A stretch of 29,765 nt of DNA, taken from positions 1-29,765 of the forward strand of contig JBKPDL010000097.1 of assembly GCA_046727855.1 (NCBI GenBank). The letters are read 5' to 3'. The notes under the pieces are model-generated. The model did no database searches, had not been told where the DNA came from, and was given only the letters and a program-made list of their open reading frames with translations. This document shows positions 6,259 through 14,460 of the stretch, piece after piece. Each line of letters starts with the position of its first letter. Within the stretch, counting starts at the first letter, position 1. The position numbers and the translations under genes were made by a program. The stretch comes from DASPWV01 sp046727855 (GTDB taxonomy: Bacteria > Acidobacteriota > Vicinamibacteria > Vicinamibacterales > UBA2999).

Positions 6259-8709
6259 ATGTCGATCGATTTCGGAAGGACTGCTCCGCAGCACGAGAGT
6301 GCTAGCTTCGCGGTCGCGGGTGGACTCTGCTCGTCCGCGCTCGGGGGACTCCTGTTCGCGCTATACTTCGCTCCGTCGTTGGGTCAGCGCCTGGCCGACC
6401 GATGGCAGCCGGTCACACACGACATTTCCGCAAACTGGGCCCGCGGGTTTCACCTCGGTCAATTCGTCACCTATCTTCTCTGTCTCGCGGCAGCCGGCAT
6501 TTTCGGGCTGCTCTGGATGCTGTTCTGGCGTTTCGCTTTGCAACGGGCGTCGGCTCGTACGCGCGTAATCATGGCCGCCTCCGTCGCCGCGTGCGTGACG
6601 GTTGGGGCAAGCCTCGTCGCGCCCCTCCTCGGAGCCTTGGCGGCGGCCGTCTTGGCCATCTCGACCGTGCTTTCGACGGAAGCGACTGGCGCGTCCGAGC
6701 GGCTTTCGGCGGACCCTTCAGCCATTGTCGGTTCCATCGTGCTGGTATGCGAGTCCATCGCCCTCGCATGGGGACTGTGGATGACGATGGCTCCCGCGGG
6801 ATGGGGACCGATCGCGCTCGCAGTACTCATCGTGGCGATCATCGCCGCGACGTACTTCGCGGGCCGAGCGGGGGCTGGGCTGCGCATGAGACGAGTAGCC
6901 ATCACCTTCCTCCCCTTGCTGCTTCTGCCGCTGCTCGGATTCTGTCGTCGTCCCAGCGTCGGATGGTTCGTGGCCGCCGGGCTCGCGTGCTCGGCGCTGT
7001 TCTTGGCCTTGCGTCACCGCGCCCCCCCTCGTGGCTTGACGACGCTTCTGTTAATTCCGGCTCTGTGGTCCGTCGCTGCGATCGGAATCATCCCCCGGAG
7101 CATGCGTGATCTCGGGTCGATCAACATGCATAGCCACGAGGCTTTTCACCTCGGGTGGTTGAACAGCGCATTTCATGGCCGTTTTCTTGGTGCCGACGCG
7201 GGCACCACCTACGGCATCCTCCGCGAATATCTCCTCGCTGCATTCTGTTACGTCTTCGGCGTCACGGTCGAGAACGTAAGGATCGCGCACCTTGTTCTCA
7301 ATCTGGCCGGGCTCGTGGTTTTCCTGGTCACGGCGTACGTGCTCTTTGCGCGGCGCCCGATTCTCTATGTCGGCCTCTTTTATGCGGCCGTTTTCTACAC
7401 GCCTCTGCGATGCTTCTTGGCCTTCGATCGGTACCTCGCCTTCGGATGGGCGGACTGTCTTCGAATATTCGGGGCCATGGCGGCCGTGGTGCTGACATGT
7501 CTCGTCGTTGGAAAGGACGCGGACAACGCGGCGCCCCCTCGGGGCAAGCTGCTGTTCGCATGTGGGGGATCGATCGCGCTCGCGCTGCTTTACAGCCAGG
7601 AGTTCGGCTTGTGTGCGATTGGCGCGGTCGCTCTGGCGATTCCCGTCGCCTACGCTTTTCCGCGCGGTGGTCGGCGCTTGCGCGAACGCGCCTGGGCGGC
7701 GTCACGGTCTCTCGCTTTCGTGGCGTCGGGAATTGCCGCTCCCGTCGCGGCCGTCCTGGGGTTCTATGGATACTTCGGGAAAGCGGGGCTGTTGGTCAAG
7801 ACGACCTGGATGACGTTGTCGCTCACCGCGTCGGGCGCCTTGGGATCGCTCGAGTTTCCCATCAGCGCCCAAACATTCGTCGAGCCCATGCGGCTGTTCG
7901 AAGGTTGGGCGGACCGTGAGCCGGTCGTCCAATTCATCGTGCCCATAGCCATCTATGTCGTGACCGCGTGCGCCTTGCTGGTCCGCGCTTTCACGCGTCC
8001 TTGGACGGTTCGCTGCACGGTTCTCTTCGGTTTGCTCGCCCTCGGGACCTCGTCGTTTCGCGTGACTCTCGCGCGGGCCGACATCTACCACCTGCTCCCG
8101 GCCTTCGCGCCATCCATTCTGTGCATCGGCGCCCTTCTGGACGAGGCCATCGACGTCCACGTCCACCTCCACAGGGCGAATCTCGAGGTGGGCCGAGCTC
8201 TCGCAGGTGTCTTGCTTCTCGGGACCCTCGTCGTCACGGAGCGAATCGGGGGAATCGCGCATCTGCTCGATCAGTTCGCGCACGGAACGAGGGACGTAAC
8301 GAGCGTGGCGCCCTACGAGTATCCCGACATCCCCCGAGCGGGTGACGTTTATCTCGACGGCGATTACCAGGCGCTGGCGCGCTTCGTCCGTGGCGCCACG
8401 GGGCCGAACGACCGCATGTTCACGCTTCTTGACATGATGGACGGAGGGGAGCTCTACTTCATTTGCGACCGGCCGAACCCGACGCGATACGATCTGACGG
8501 CCGAGATCTTTACGGCGGCGCAGCAGCACGAGGTGTTGGAATCTCTCAAGTCGGATCCTCCGCGCTTGATTGTCGGCAACGATGGATCGGTTCTTGGGGA
8601 GTACCCGCCATCGTCCGAGGTTGTGGGCGACGAGGTCATGTCCTACGTAAAGGAGCACTGGACGGTCCCCAAATCCATCGGCCGCTACACGGTGTGGATG
8701 CAGCGCTGA
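6259..8709 (+). CDS. Polytopic membrane protein, GT-C glycosyltransferase-like
   Basis: This is an 816-residue protein with a dozen or more hydrophobic segments between residues ~15 and ~690, followed by a soluble C-terminal region of roughly 120 residues. The layout (many membrane spans, a short loop with SINMHSHEAFHLGWLN after an early span, then a soluble tail) is that of GT-C transferases or O-antigen-type membrane proteins, which use lipid-linked sugars in the inner membrane. In the tail, VYLDGDYQALARFVRG and PNDRMFTLLDMMDGGELYFICDRPNPTRYDL are the kind of ArnT/PMT-type tail segment seen after the last span. ATG 6259 was chosen because the in-frame stretch before it (from 6145) is not hydrophobic or family-like; no clear ribosome site supports either. 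It stands alone between the two 41-bp repeats. The family call is inference from topology; the substrate is unknown. Confidence 0.75.
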   Translation: MSIDFGRTAPQHESASFAVAGGLCSSALGGLLFALYFAPSLGQRLADRWQPVTHDISANWARGFHLGQFVTYLLCLAAAGIFGLLWMLFWRFALQRASARTRVIMAASVAACVTVGASLVAPLLGALAAAVLAISTVLSTEATGASERLSADPSAIVGSIVLVCESIALAWGLWMTMAPAGWGPIALAVLIVAIIAATYFAGRAGAGLRMRRVAITFLPLLLLPLLGFCRRPSVGWFVAAGLACSALFLALRHRAPPRGLTTLLLIPALWSVAAIGIIPRSMRDLGSINMHSHEAFHLGWLNSAFHGRFLGADAGTTYGILREYLLAAFCYVFGVTVENVRIAHLVLNLAGLVVFLVTAYVLFARRPILYVGLFYAAVFYTPLRCFLAFDRYLAFGWADCLRIFGAMAAVVLTCLVVGKDADNAAPPRGKLLFACGGSIALALLYSQEFGLCAIGAVALAIPVAYAFPRGGRRLRERAWAASRSLAFVASGIAAPVAAVLGFYGYFGKAGLLVKTTWMTLSLTASGALGSLEFPISAQTFVEPMRLFEGWADREPVVQFIVPIAIYVVTACALLVRAFTRPWTVRCTVLFGLLALGTSSFRVTLARADIYHLLPAFAPSILCIGALLDEAIDVHVHLHRANLEVGRALAGVLLLGTLVVTERIGGIAHLLDQFAHGTRDVTSVAPYEYPDIPRAGDVYLDGDYQALARFVRGATGPNDRMFTLLDMMDGGELYFICDRPNPTRYDLTAEIFTAAQQHEVLESLKSDPPRLIVGNDGSVLGEYPPSSEVVGDEVMSYVKEHWTVPKSIGRYTVWMQR

Positions 8710-8969
8710 GTTCTGGCCCGTTGCACAGGATACGACGGGCGTTGAAACCGAAGATGTGAAGTGGGCGATCGCGGTCGCGCTGATCGTCGGGCTTGACGGA
8801 GCGACCTCGGATTCTCCGGGGGCCTCGACCGGCGACATGGACGCGAAGACGGACACAAACCGGACCCCAGCGTGGAAGCTCGGAGCGCGGCCGACGGCGT
8901 GGGCGACGCCTCTAGAATTCCACGTACAGGACGTCCGGCCGCGGCGTCGACGCAAGGCCTTAATGCGGG

Positions 8970-9405
8970 CAACTCTTCCACCCAACGCCAGACGTCAAGG
9001 TTTCTACGTCCTTGGCAGTAACCCCACCTGCGGGGTTGCCGTCCATCGAAAGCGAAGATCTCATTGTGATGGGATTTGTTCCTGATTTGAGCGCGATGCT
9101 GGAACGAATCCGTATCACGGTCGCGCCCCTCCGGTACGATGAGGGAGTAAAGGGCAAGGTCATGACCAGCCTGAGTCACGGAGTGCCGTGCGTCTCATCG
9201 AGCATTGGCGCCGAGGGCATGCCCGTCGTCGCTGGAGACGATCTTCTCGTGCCAACGATCAGGGGACGTCATGCGCTTATACAGTGATGAGGCAATGTGG
9301 ACTCGAGTTTCTGAGAATGGGATGCGCTTCGTCCGCTGCCACTACTCGTTCGATCGAGCGGCGACGATCGTCCGTGGCGTCTTGCGCGACCTGGGCTTGG
9401 ATGTT
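8970..9405 (+). pseudogene. Broken glycosyltransferase (GT4, C-terminal half)
   Basis: The conserved C-terminal half of a group 1 glycosyltransferase can be followed across at least three frame changes. LFHPTPDVK (frame of 8970) is followed by FYVLGSNP in another frame, then back to SIESEDLIVMGFVPDL and ITVAPLRYDEGVKGKVM, ending with SSSIGAEGMPVVAGDDLLV. After another shift near 9250 it continues as DVMRLYSDEAMWTRVSENG and HYSFDRAATIVRGVLRDLGL. The order matches a single GT4 domain, so this is one decayed gene rather than several small ones. The N-terminal half is missing; the 260 bases before it hold no recognisable coding sequence. Sequencing error could explain single frame breaks, but hardly the missing N terminus. 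Confidence 0.8.
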
Positions 9406-9489
9406 AGCCCTTCGTCCCGACAAGTGTGGCGCCGCCACTGGCCGATTCACTGGCGGGCGGTCGCGACGCGCGCATTTCTCCATGCTCGC

Positions 9490-9672
9490 ATGAGTGACAC
9501 GCGTGAAGGGGCGGGCGAGCTCTTGGCGCTTTCAGATGACGACTTCCGTACGCTGGTGTTGCCGAACGGTGCTCGGCAGGGAGCAGAGGAGGCGGTGGTG
9601 AAGGAGTTCGTCGGACGGGTGCGGTCTGGCGTCGGCCGATTGGAAGTGGGGCGTGCATTCCTCGATTCGGAT
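9490..9672 (+). pseudogene. DUF4214-like domain fragment
   Basis: About 60 residues resemble the end of a DUF4214 repeat. The LLALSDDDFRTLV start is followed by the tail FVGRVRSGVGRLEVGRAFLDSD, which matches the usual pattern of a surface or glycan-cluster DUF4214 domain. It lies in the same frame as the last part of the preceding glycosyltransferase remnant, so the two form a false continuous reading frame. The frame runs on to a stop in the second 41-bp repeat. No start or complete protein is present. Confidence 0.5.
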
Positions 9673-9673
9673 G

Positions 9674-9754
9674 GACGTTCCACTAAACCTTTTCAAGGAG
9701 CTGCAGGCCCGGTGATGTGCTCTTCGTGGACTCGACGCACGTGTCCGAGGGGAA
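9674..9754 (+). pseudogene. Methyltransf_24-type methyltransferase fragment
   Basis: DVPLNLFKELQA, then one extra C in the CCC at 9708-9710, then GDVLFVDSTHVS matches the strand 4 region of Methyltransf_24 proteins (usually ...GDVLFVDSSHVSK...). Only some 25 residues survive. The fragment joins the DUF4214 remnant on the left and the 41-bp repeat on the right, so both edges are breakpoints. Confidence 0.7.
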
Positions 9755-9795
9755 CGGTCGCGCGCCATCCGTCGAAGAACGACTCCGACGCTTAG
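9755..9795 (+). repeat. 41-bp dispersed direct repeat, copy 2
   Basis: This is the second copy of the repeat at 5650-5690, differing at two positions. It starts exactly where the methyltransferase remnant stops resembling its family, so it marks a recombination edge. The hemerythrin gene ends nine bases further right. Confidence 0.9.
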
Positions 9796-9803
9796 TTCTT
9801 CGT

Positions 9804-10262
9804 TCATGCCGTCGCAGCCTCCTTACTCGCCTGCATCCTGGCGCCGAGTTCCTCAAGCTGCTCCTTCTCGAACGCCTGGCGAGCCTTCTTGAACATCACG
9901 CCTTCCTCTTCCTCGATGTGATGCTCGATGTTCTCCTGGAGCACCTTCAACTTCGCCTTCCACTGATCCGATTCTCCGGGCACGTCGAGCAGCTCGTCGA
10001 GAATCATGTCGATGACGTGATGCTCCTCGTAGCCTTCGAGCACGATGTCCTTTGCTTTCGCGTGCTCGCGAAGGGCCGGATAGAACACGTCTTCTTCCAT
10101 GCGTTCGCGCGCCATCAGCTCATTGCGAATCTCGTGCAGGAGGTCGACGCGTTCGCCCGCTTCGTCGGTGTCGAGCGCTTCTTCGAGGAGATCTTTCATT
10201 TTGTCGTGGTCGGTCTTGATCAGATCGAGCGCATTCACGGCAGCCTCCAGTGCCTGACTCAT
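9804..10262 (-). CDS. Hemerythrin HHE-domain protein
   Basis: This 152-residue, almost wholly alpha-helical protein has the histidine/acid pattern of HHE cation-binding hemerythrins. IKTDHDKMKDLLEEAL is helix 1, LLHEIRNELMARERMEEDVFYPAL is helix 2, YEEHHVIDMILDEL is helix 3 and LQENIEHHIEEEEGVMF is helix 4. These proteins bind a di-iron centre in the cytoplasm and sense or buffer oxygen, NO or iron. The start at 10262 (MSQALEAAVNALDLIK) follows GGGGA on the minus strand at a normal distance; upstream in-frame sequence overlaps the next gene and is not family-like. The gene lies 52 bases after the YkgJ-like gene in the same direction and may share its transcript. Confidence 0.92.
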   Translation of the reverse strand: MSQALEAAVNALDLIKTDHDKMKDLLEEALDTDEAGERVDLLHEIRNELMARERMEEDVFYPALREHAKAKDIVLEGYEEHHVIDMILDELLDVPGESDQWKAKLKVLQENIEHHIEEEEGVMFKKARQAFEKEQLEELGARMQASKEAATA

Positions 10263-10314
10263 CCATTCGTCCCCGGACACTCGTGGCCCGGAGATCCACC
10301 GTGCGCAAAAGCAA

Positions 10315-11271
10315 TTACCGCGCCGCAATTGCCGACAGCCGGGCAGCCAGCGTTTCGCGATCGACGAGATGTCGGAGAAGAAGATCGGCGTGGCGGATGC
10401 CGTCGCGCAGCGTTCCACGGCGTGCGGCTTCCACAGTTAGCACTGCGAGCGCGACACGAAGATACAGCACGGTCGCCGCCAGACCGTTGCCCTGATACGC
10501 CATCCAGCTGGCAAACGCGTGTGCGGCGAGATACCGGCCCACGACCGAGGGCGTTTGGAGCGCTGACTCGTTCTCCGCGCTGAGATACTCCGGCCATGTC
10601 AACGGCGGCGGCACGGCCGCGCGCGCGAGCTGAAACAGCGCCTCCTGCGTGATGTCATTCGTACTGCCGGCGATCGCGTCGAGCGCCTGTGTGGGCGCGA
10701 TGCCGCTCGTGAGGGTGTCGACCGCTCGCGCCTCCCACGCCGCGTAGCTCTCCCAATCCATCAATCGTTTCGGCGAAGCCGATGGAGGCAGTGCCTCCCG
10801 CGCGTCGAGGCCTTCAGGCATCTCACCGCCTGGCAGCGCAGCCGGACCTTCGACGATCGACGCTGGTCCGCTTTCATCGAACAGCAGCGCCGTCGCCGTT
10901 GGACAGTAATGCGACAGAGTGACGAACACGCCGCGGCGATCGATCAGCGCGGTGCGGGGAAAGTGCTGGCACGCCGACGGCATCGCAGCGTGCCCGAGTG
11001 CGGAGTGGATGGCGCAGCCTGGCGCGCGGTGAAACACGCAAGCACCGCCGGGGCTTCGCGCCAGCACACCGGCGACGTCGTCGGGGGCGCCATCAGCCGC
11101 TCGCAGCCAGGTCACCGGACCGATCAGGCGACGATCGGCCAGCGCGTACTCGATTGCGCCGACGCGGCTCTTTTCGAGCGCGATATCCCAAGCCGATGAA
11201 CAGCACGCTCCGGAGTGTCGGCAGGCGTAGGGAACGTGAAATGACAACCAGAAGACAGGCAAGCGCGCCAT
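10315..11271 (-). CDS. YkgJ-like cysteine-cluster protein
   Basis: This 318-residue protein begins with a cysteine cluster like YkgJ/Fe-S or zinc chelating proteins: Cys17, Cys23 and Cys24 in a CRHSGACC pattern. Further cysteines follow in GGACVFHRAPGCAIHSALG and PSACQHFPR, then HYCPTA. The second half (from about residue 160) has no recognised motif; it is helical and includes AYQGNGLAATVLYLRVALAVL. The metal bound is not known for this family. ATG 11271 gives a start directly before the cysteine cluster. The gene is divergent from the acyl-CoA ligase, with 79 bases between the starts, and precedes the hemerythrin gene, so a shared metal or redox role is plausible but unproven. Confidence 0.75.
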   Translation of the reverse strand: MARLPVFWLSFHVPYACRHSGACCSSAWDIALEKSRVGAIEYALADRRLIGPVTWLRAADGAPDDVAGVLARSPGGACVFHRAPGCAIHSALGHAAMPSACQHFPRTALIDRRGVFVTLSHYCPTATALLFDESGPASIVEGPAALPGGEMPEGLDAREALPPSASPKRLMDWESYAAWEARAVDTLTSGIAPTQALDAIAGSTNDITQEALFQLARAAVPPPLTWPEYLSAENESALQTPSVVGRYLAAHAFASWMAYQGNGLAATVLYLRVALAVLTVEAARRGTLRDGIRHADLLLRHLVDRETLAARLSAIAAR

Positions 11272-11338
11272 GGTCGAGTTTCTATTGTAAGGAACGCCCG
11301 CGACGAACTATTGTCTGAGCCTCGGAACGACCGCACGC

Positions 11339-11344
11339 GGGAGG
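11339..11344 (+). promoter_or_regulatory. Ribosome binding site of the acyl-CoA ligase
   Basis: GGGAGG lies six bases before ATG 11351 and supports that start over the in-frame ATGs a few codons later. It sits in the 79-base divergent gap that must also hold promoters for both genes. Confidence 0.7.
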
Positions 11345-11350
11345 GTTGCG

Positions 11351-12973
11351 ATGTTGGGTCAGATGATGAACATGCCGCTGTTGATCTCGAGTCAGATCGA
11401 GTTCGCGGCGCGCTACAACCCCAAAGTGGAAATCGTCTCTCGCACCGTCGAGGGCGCGATTCACCGATCAACGTGGGGCGACATCGCTCGCCGCGCACGC
11501 AAGGTCGCCAACGCGCTCACCGGGCTCGGCGTCAAGCAGGGCGATCGTGTGGCCACGATCGCGTGGAATACGCATCGCCACCTCGAAGTCTATTTTGCAG
11601 TGTCGTCCATGGGCGCAGTCCTGCACACGATCAATCCGCGGCTGCCCATGGATCAACTGCGCTACATCGTCGATCACGCCGAAGACACCGTGCTCTTTTT
11701 CGACACCACGTTCATCAAGCACGCGCAGTTTCTCGCTGCGCAGCGGAGCACCGTTCAGCACTTCATTGCGATGACCGACGCGGCGCATCTGCCCGCCGAT
11801 TCCCGCATTCCAAACCTCGTCGACTATGAATCGCTGATTGCGCCCGCGTCGGAAACCTACGACTGGCCACAGCTCGACGAAAACACCGCTTCCTCGCTGT
11901 GCTACACGTCCGGCACCGTCGGTTATCCGAAGGGCGTGCTCTACTCGCACCGCTCCACCGTGCTTCACTCGTATGCGATTGCGCTACCCGACGCGCTCGA
12001 TTTCTCCGCGCGCGACACCATGCTGCCGGTCGTGCCGATGTTCCACGTCAATGCGTGGGGTGTGCCTTATGCGGCCGCGTGCGTGGGTGCCAAGCTGGTG
12101 CTGCCAGGGCCGAATCTCGATGGCCCAAGCCTCATCGAGCTGATTGAAAAGGAACGCGTGTCGTGTTTGCTGGGCGTGCCGACCGTGTGGATGAACCTGC
12201 TTGCGTGCCTGAAAGCAACCGGCAAGAAGCTGACGACGGTGGAAAAAGTCGCCTGCGGCGGCTCGGCGGCGCCGCCCAGCTTGATAAAAGGATTCGACGA
12301 GCACGGCGCACGCCTCATTCACGCGTGGGGTATGACGGAAATGAGCCCGGTCGGCACCGCCAACGTGCTTCTGCCCAAGCACGAAGGCCTGGATGATGAA
12401 TCGAAGCTTGCGGTGCGGTGCAAACAGGGTCGTCCGGTGTTCGGCGTCGACATCCGTATCGTCGACGAAGAGGGGCGCGCAGTGCCGCGCGACGGCAAGA
12501 CGTCGGGTCACCTGCAAGTGCGCGGACCGTGGATCGCGTCCTCGTACTACAAGCGCGAGCTGGACGACGCGTATCGCGAGGGGGGCTGGTTCGATACGGG
12601 TGATATCGCGACACTGGACGAGGACAGCTACGTGCAGATCACGGACCGTGCCAAAGATGTGATCAAGTCGGGTGGTGAATGGGTGAGCAGCATCGATCTC
12701 GAAAACGCGGCGATGTGTCATCCTGCCGTCGCGCATGCCGCGGCCATCGCCGTGCCGCATCCGAAATGGCTGGAGCGTCCGCTGCTGGTTGTCGTCAAGG
12801 CACCGGGCAAAGACGTTGCGGCAGACGAACTGCAGAAGTTTCTTCAAACCAAGCTGGTGAAATGGTGGCTGCCGGACGCGATCGAGTTCGTCGATGCGCT
12901 GCCGATTGGCGCAACGGGCAAGGTGTTGAAGCGCGAGTTGCGGGAGAAGTTTGCGGATTACAAGCTGGCGTGA
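11351..12973 (+). CDS. Acyl-CoA ligase (AMP-forming, medium/long-chain type)
   Basis: This 540-residue cytoplasmic enzyme activates a carboxylic acid to its AMP ester and then its CoA thioester. The phosphate-binding loop YTSGTVGYPKG is at residue ~185, followed by PMFHVNAWGVPY, the acyl-pocket/adenine motif HAWGMTEMSP, WFDTGDIATLDEDSYVQITDR and the C-terminal hinge and GEWVSSIDLENAAM. The catalytic lysine lies in LPIGATGKVLKREL. Length matches AlkK/FadD-related and 3-methylmercaptopropionyl-CoA ligase-like enzymes, and MTEMSP with WVSSIDLENA is typical of that branch. The exact substrate cannot be decided. Its stop codon is directly next to the stop of the convergent uraD gene, with no base between. 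Confidence 0.92.
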   Translation: MLGQMMNMPLLISSQIEFAARYNPKVEIVSRTVEGAIHRSTWGDIARRARKVANALTGLGVKQGDRVATIAWNTHRHLEVYFAVSSMGAVLHTINPRLPMDQLRYIVDHAEDTVLFFDTTFIKHAQFLAAQRSTVQHFIAMTDAAHLPADSRIPNLVDYESLIAPASETYDWPQLDENTASSLCYTSGTVGYPKGVLYSHRSTVLHSYAIALPDALDFSARDTMLPVVPMFHVNAWGVPYAAACVGAKLVLPGPNLDGPSLIELIEKERVSCLLGVPTVWMNLLACLKATGKKLTTVEKVACGGSAAPPSLIKGFDEHGARLIHAWGMTEMSPVGTANVLLPKHEGLDDESKLAVRCKQGRPVFGVDIRIVDEEGRAVPRDGKTSGHLQVRGPWIASSYYKRELDDAYREGGWFDTGDIATLDEDSYVQITDRAKDVIKSGGEWVSSIDLENAAMCHPAVAHAAAIAVPHPKWLERPLLVVVKAPGKDVAADELQKFLQTKLVKWWLPDAIEFVDALPIGATGKVLKRELREKFADYKLA

Positions 12974-13477
12974 CTAGGCCGGCCGCACCAACCGGATCGC
13001 AGTGATTTGCGCCTGCTGTTCCGCCGCAACTCGGATTTCCATCGCTGGATCGTTGGTGAGGCGCGTACGTAACAGCGCCAGCATCTCGTCAGCGGTTTTC
13101 CCTGTGGCGCACACGATAAAGATGTAGCCAAATCGTTGTTCGTACTCGCGATTGCCCTCCGCCAAGGCGTCGAGCACTTCGTCCGCCGCGCCGCCGACGC
13201 CCGCCTGTTCCGAAGCTGACAGCTGATGCGTCGCGGGAAACCGCGCGCGCAGCGATTCGCGATCGCCGATCGTCGGATGATGCGAGAAGGCTTCGCGCCA
13301 GTCGTCTTCGCTGAGCGCAAACCACTCGTCGCGTGCGGCGCGGAGCGCCACCTCAGGATCGGCGAACGGTCTATGCATCAGCATTCGTTCGACCCATCGT
13401 GCCGATCCGCAACAGGTGCGCAGGAACGCGCACGCTTCGTCAACAGCCGCCTCGTTAACGCGCTGCCATAGTTCCAT
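12974..13477 (-). CDS. uraD: 2-oxo-4-hydroxy-4-carboxy-5-ureidoimidazoline (OHCU) decarboxylase
   Basis: This 167-residue enzyme removes CO2 from OHCU to give S-allantoin, the third step of urate breakdown. It carries the signature SHHPTIGD with catalytic His67, then SASEQAGV and the active-site helix EYEQRFGYIFIVCATGKTADEML, with a normal length for the family. Its start (ATG 13477) lies inside the end of the allantoicase gene (23-base overlap), so the two are translated together from the same minus-strand transcript. The stop abuts the stop of the acyl-CoA ligase. The identification is firm because the other steps of the pathway surround it. Confidence 0.95.
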   Translation of the reverse strand: MELWQRVNEAAVDEACAFLRTCCGSARWVERMLMHRPFADPEVALRAARDEWFALSEDDWREAFSHHPTIGDRESLRARFPATHQLSASEQAGVGGAADEVLDALAEGNREYEQRFGYIFIVCATGKTADEMLALLRTRLTNDPAMEIRVAAEQQAQITAIRLVRPA

Positions 13478-14459
13478 AGACGCGCAGACGGCTGATCCCG
13501 CCGTCGGGAAAGATGTTCAGACGCACATGCGACACGGGACCCGCGCGCCGTACCTCGCGTGTGAAGAAATGTCGCCGGCTTGGTCCGAGCTTCGTGCGCG
13601 GCAGAATCTCGACCCATGAGGCGGTCGGCAACGACTCGAGCGGCTTGCCGGGCTCGAAACATCCTTCCAGCGACGCGCTCTCGGGATAGTTGCCTTTGAA
13701 ATGGTTGGTGTCGATCTCGAGCTTCGAAATTTCGCCAGGTGCGCCCAGCCGAATAATCGCCCAGTCATATCCGGGTGCGCGCCGGCGCCGCGTCTCCCAG
13801 CCGTCACCCATGTTGACGGCACGACCCGGCATGATCATGTTGTCCTTTGCGCCAAAGTGCATGTCACTCGCACCCAGCACCAGACCGCCATGGCGGATAC
13901 TCGCGAGATCGATGGCGCGATTAGCGCCGACGCGGCGCGGCCAATCAACTGCGACTTCACCGTAGACGCGCAATCGCGCGACGCCGCCGTCCGGATAGAT
14001 ATTCAGGCGCAGGTGCGTCCACGGTCTTCGATCGTCGATGGCAAAGACGTTGTCGCCGTCGCCGCGTAACGCCGATTTCGGCAGGAGCTCCGTCCACGGC
14101 TCGCCGTCAACGCCGTACGCCGACCGGCGAAGCGACGCTGTATCGACCGCGTCGATCGAGCAGTGCGACGGATAGTTGCCGGTAAAGTGACTGGTATCGA
14201 CGTTGACGCCGTGAACGACCCCGCGCATGCCGAGCGCGATCACGCACCAGTCGTGTCCGGGTGCCCGCCGCCGGCGCGACTCCCAGCCGTCCATCCACTT
14301 GCCGCGGCTCGTGAATTTTCCAGGGATGAACACTGGCGGTTGCGGGTTGAGCAGGTTGGATTTGGGCGCGAAAAAATCGTCGTTGGCGGCCAGCGCGCGT
14401 CCGCCTACGCGCGCCGACGCGAGCTCGGCGAGGGCGGTAAATGTCGGACTATTATCCAC
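13455..14459 (-). CDS. alc: Allantoicase
   Basis: This 334-residue enzyme hydrolyses allantoate to ureidoglycolate and urea. It has the two repeated jelly-roll modules of the family. Each carries a W(D/E)(S/T)RRRRAPG(H/Y)DW core: DGWESRRRRAPGHDWCVIALG in the first and DGWETRRRRAPGYDWAIIRLG in the second. Each core is followed by a DT(S/N)HF.GNYP motif. The N terminus ELASARVGGRALAANDDFFAPK and PPVFIPGKFTSRGKW are complete. The start is GTG at 14459; no better codon lies near, since the family needs the residues just after it. This start is one base from the uricase ATG on the other strand. The gene is read into uraD. Confidence 0.95.
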   Translation of the reverse strand: MDNSPTFTALAELASARVGGRALAANDDFFAPKSNLLNPQPPVFIPGKFTSRGKWMDGWESRRRRAPGHDWCVIALGMRGVVHGVNVDTSHFTGNYPSHCSIDAVDTASLRRSAYGVDGEPWTELLPKSALRGDGDNVFAIDDRRPWTHLRLNIYPDGGVARLRVYGEVAVDWPRRVGANRAIDLASIRHGGLVLGASDMHFGAKDNMIMPGRAVNMGDGWETRRRRAPGYDWAIIRLGAPGEISKLEIDTNHFKGNYPESASLEGCFEPGKPLESLPTASWVEILPRTKLGPSRRHFFTREVRRAGPVSHVRLNIFPDGGISRLRVYGTMAAR

Positions 14460-14460
14460 G

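Noticed and set aside
8911..8920. TCTAGAATTC, adjacent XbaI- and EcoRI-type sites that could hint at vector sequence
   Set aside because: The surrounding sequence is not vector-like and continues as genomic high-GC DNA; ten bases can occur by chance.
7702..8985. A 427-codon open frame on the minus strand
   Set aside because: It is antisense to the end of the membrane protein gene and has a biased Arg/Asp/Val composition without domains.
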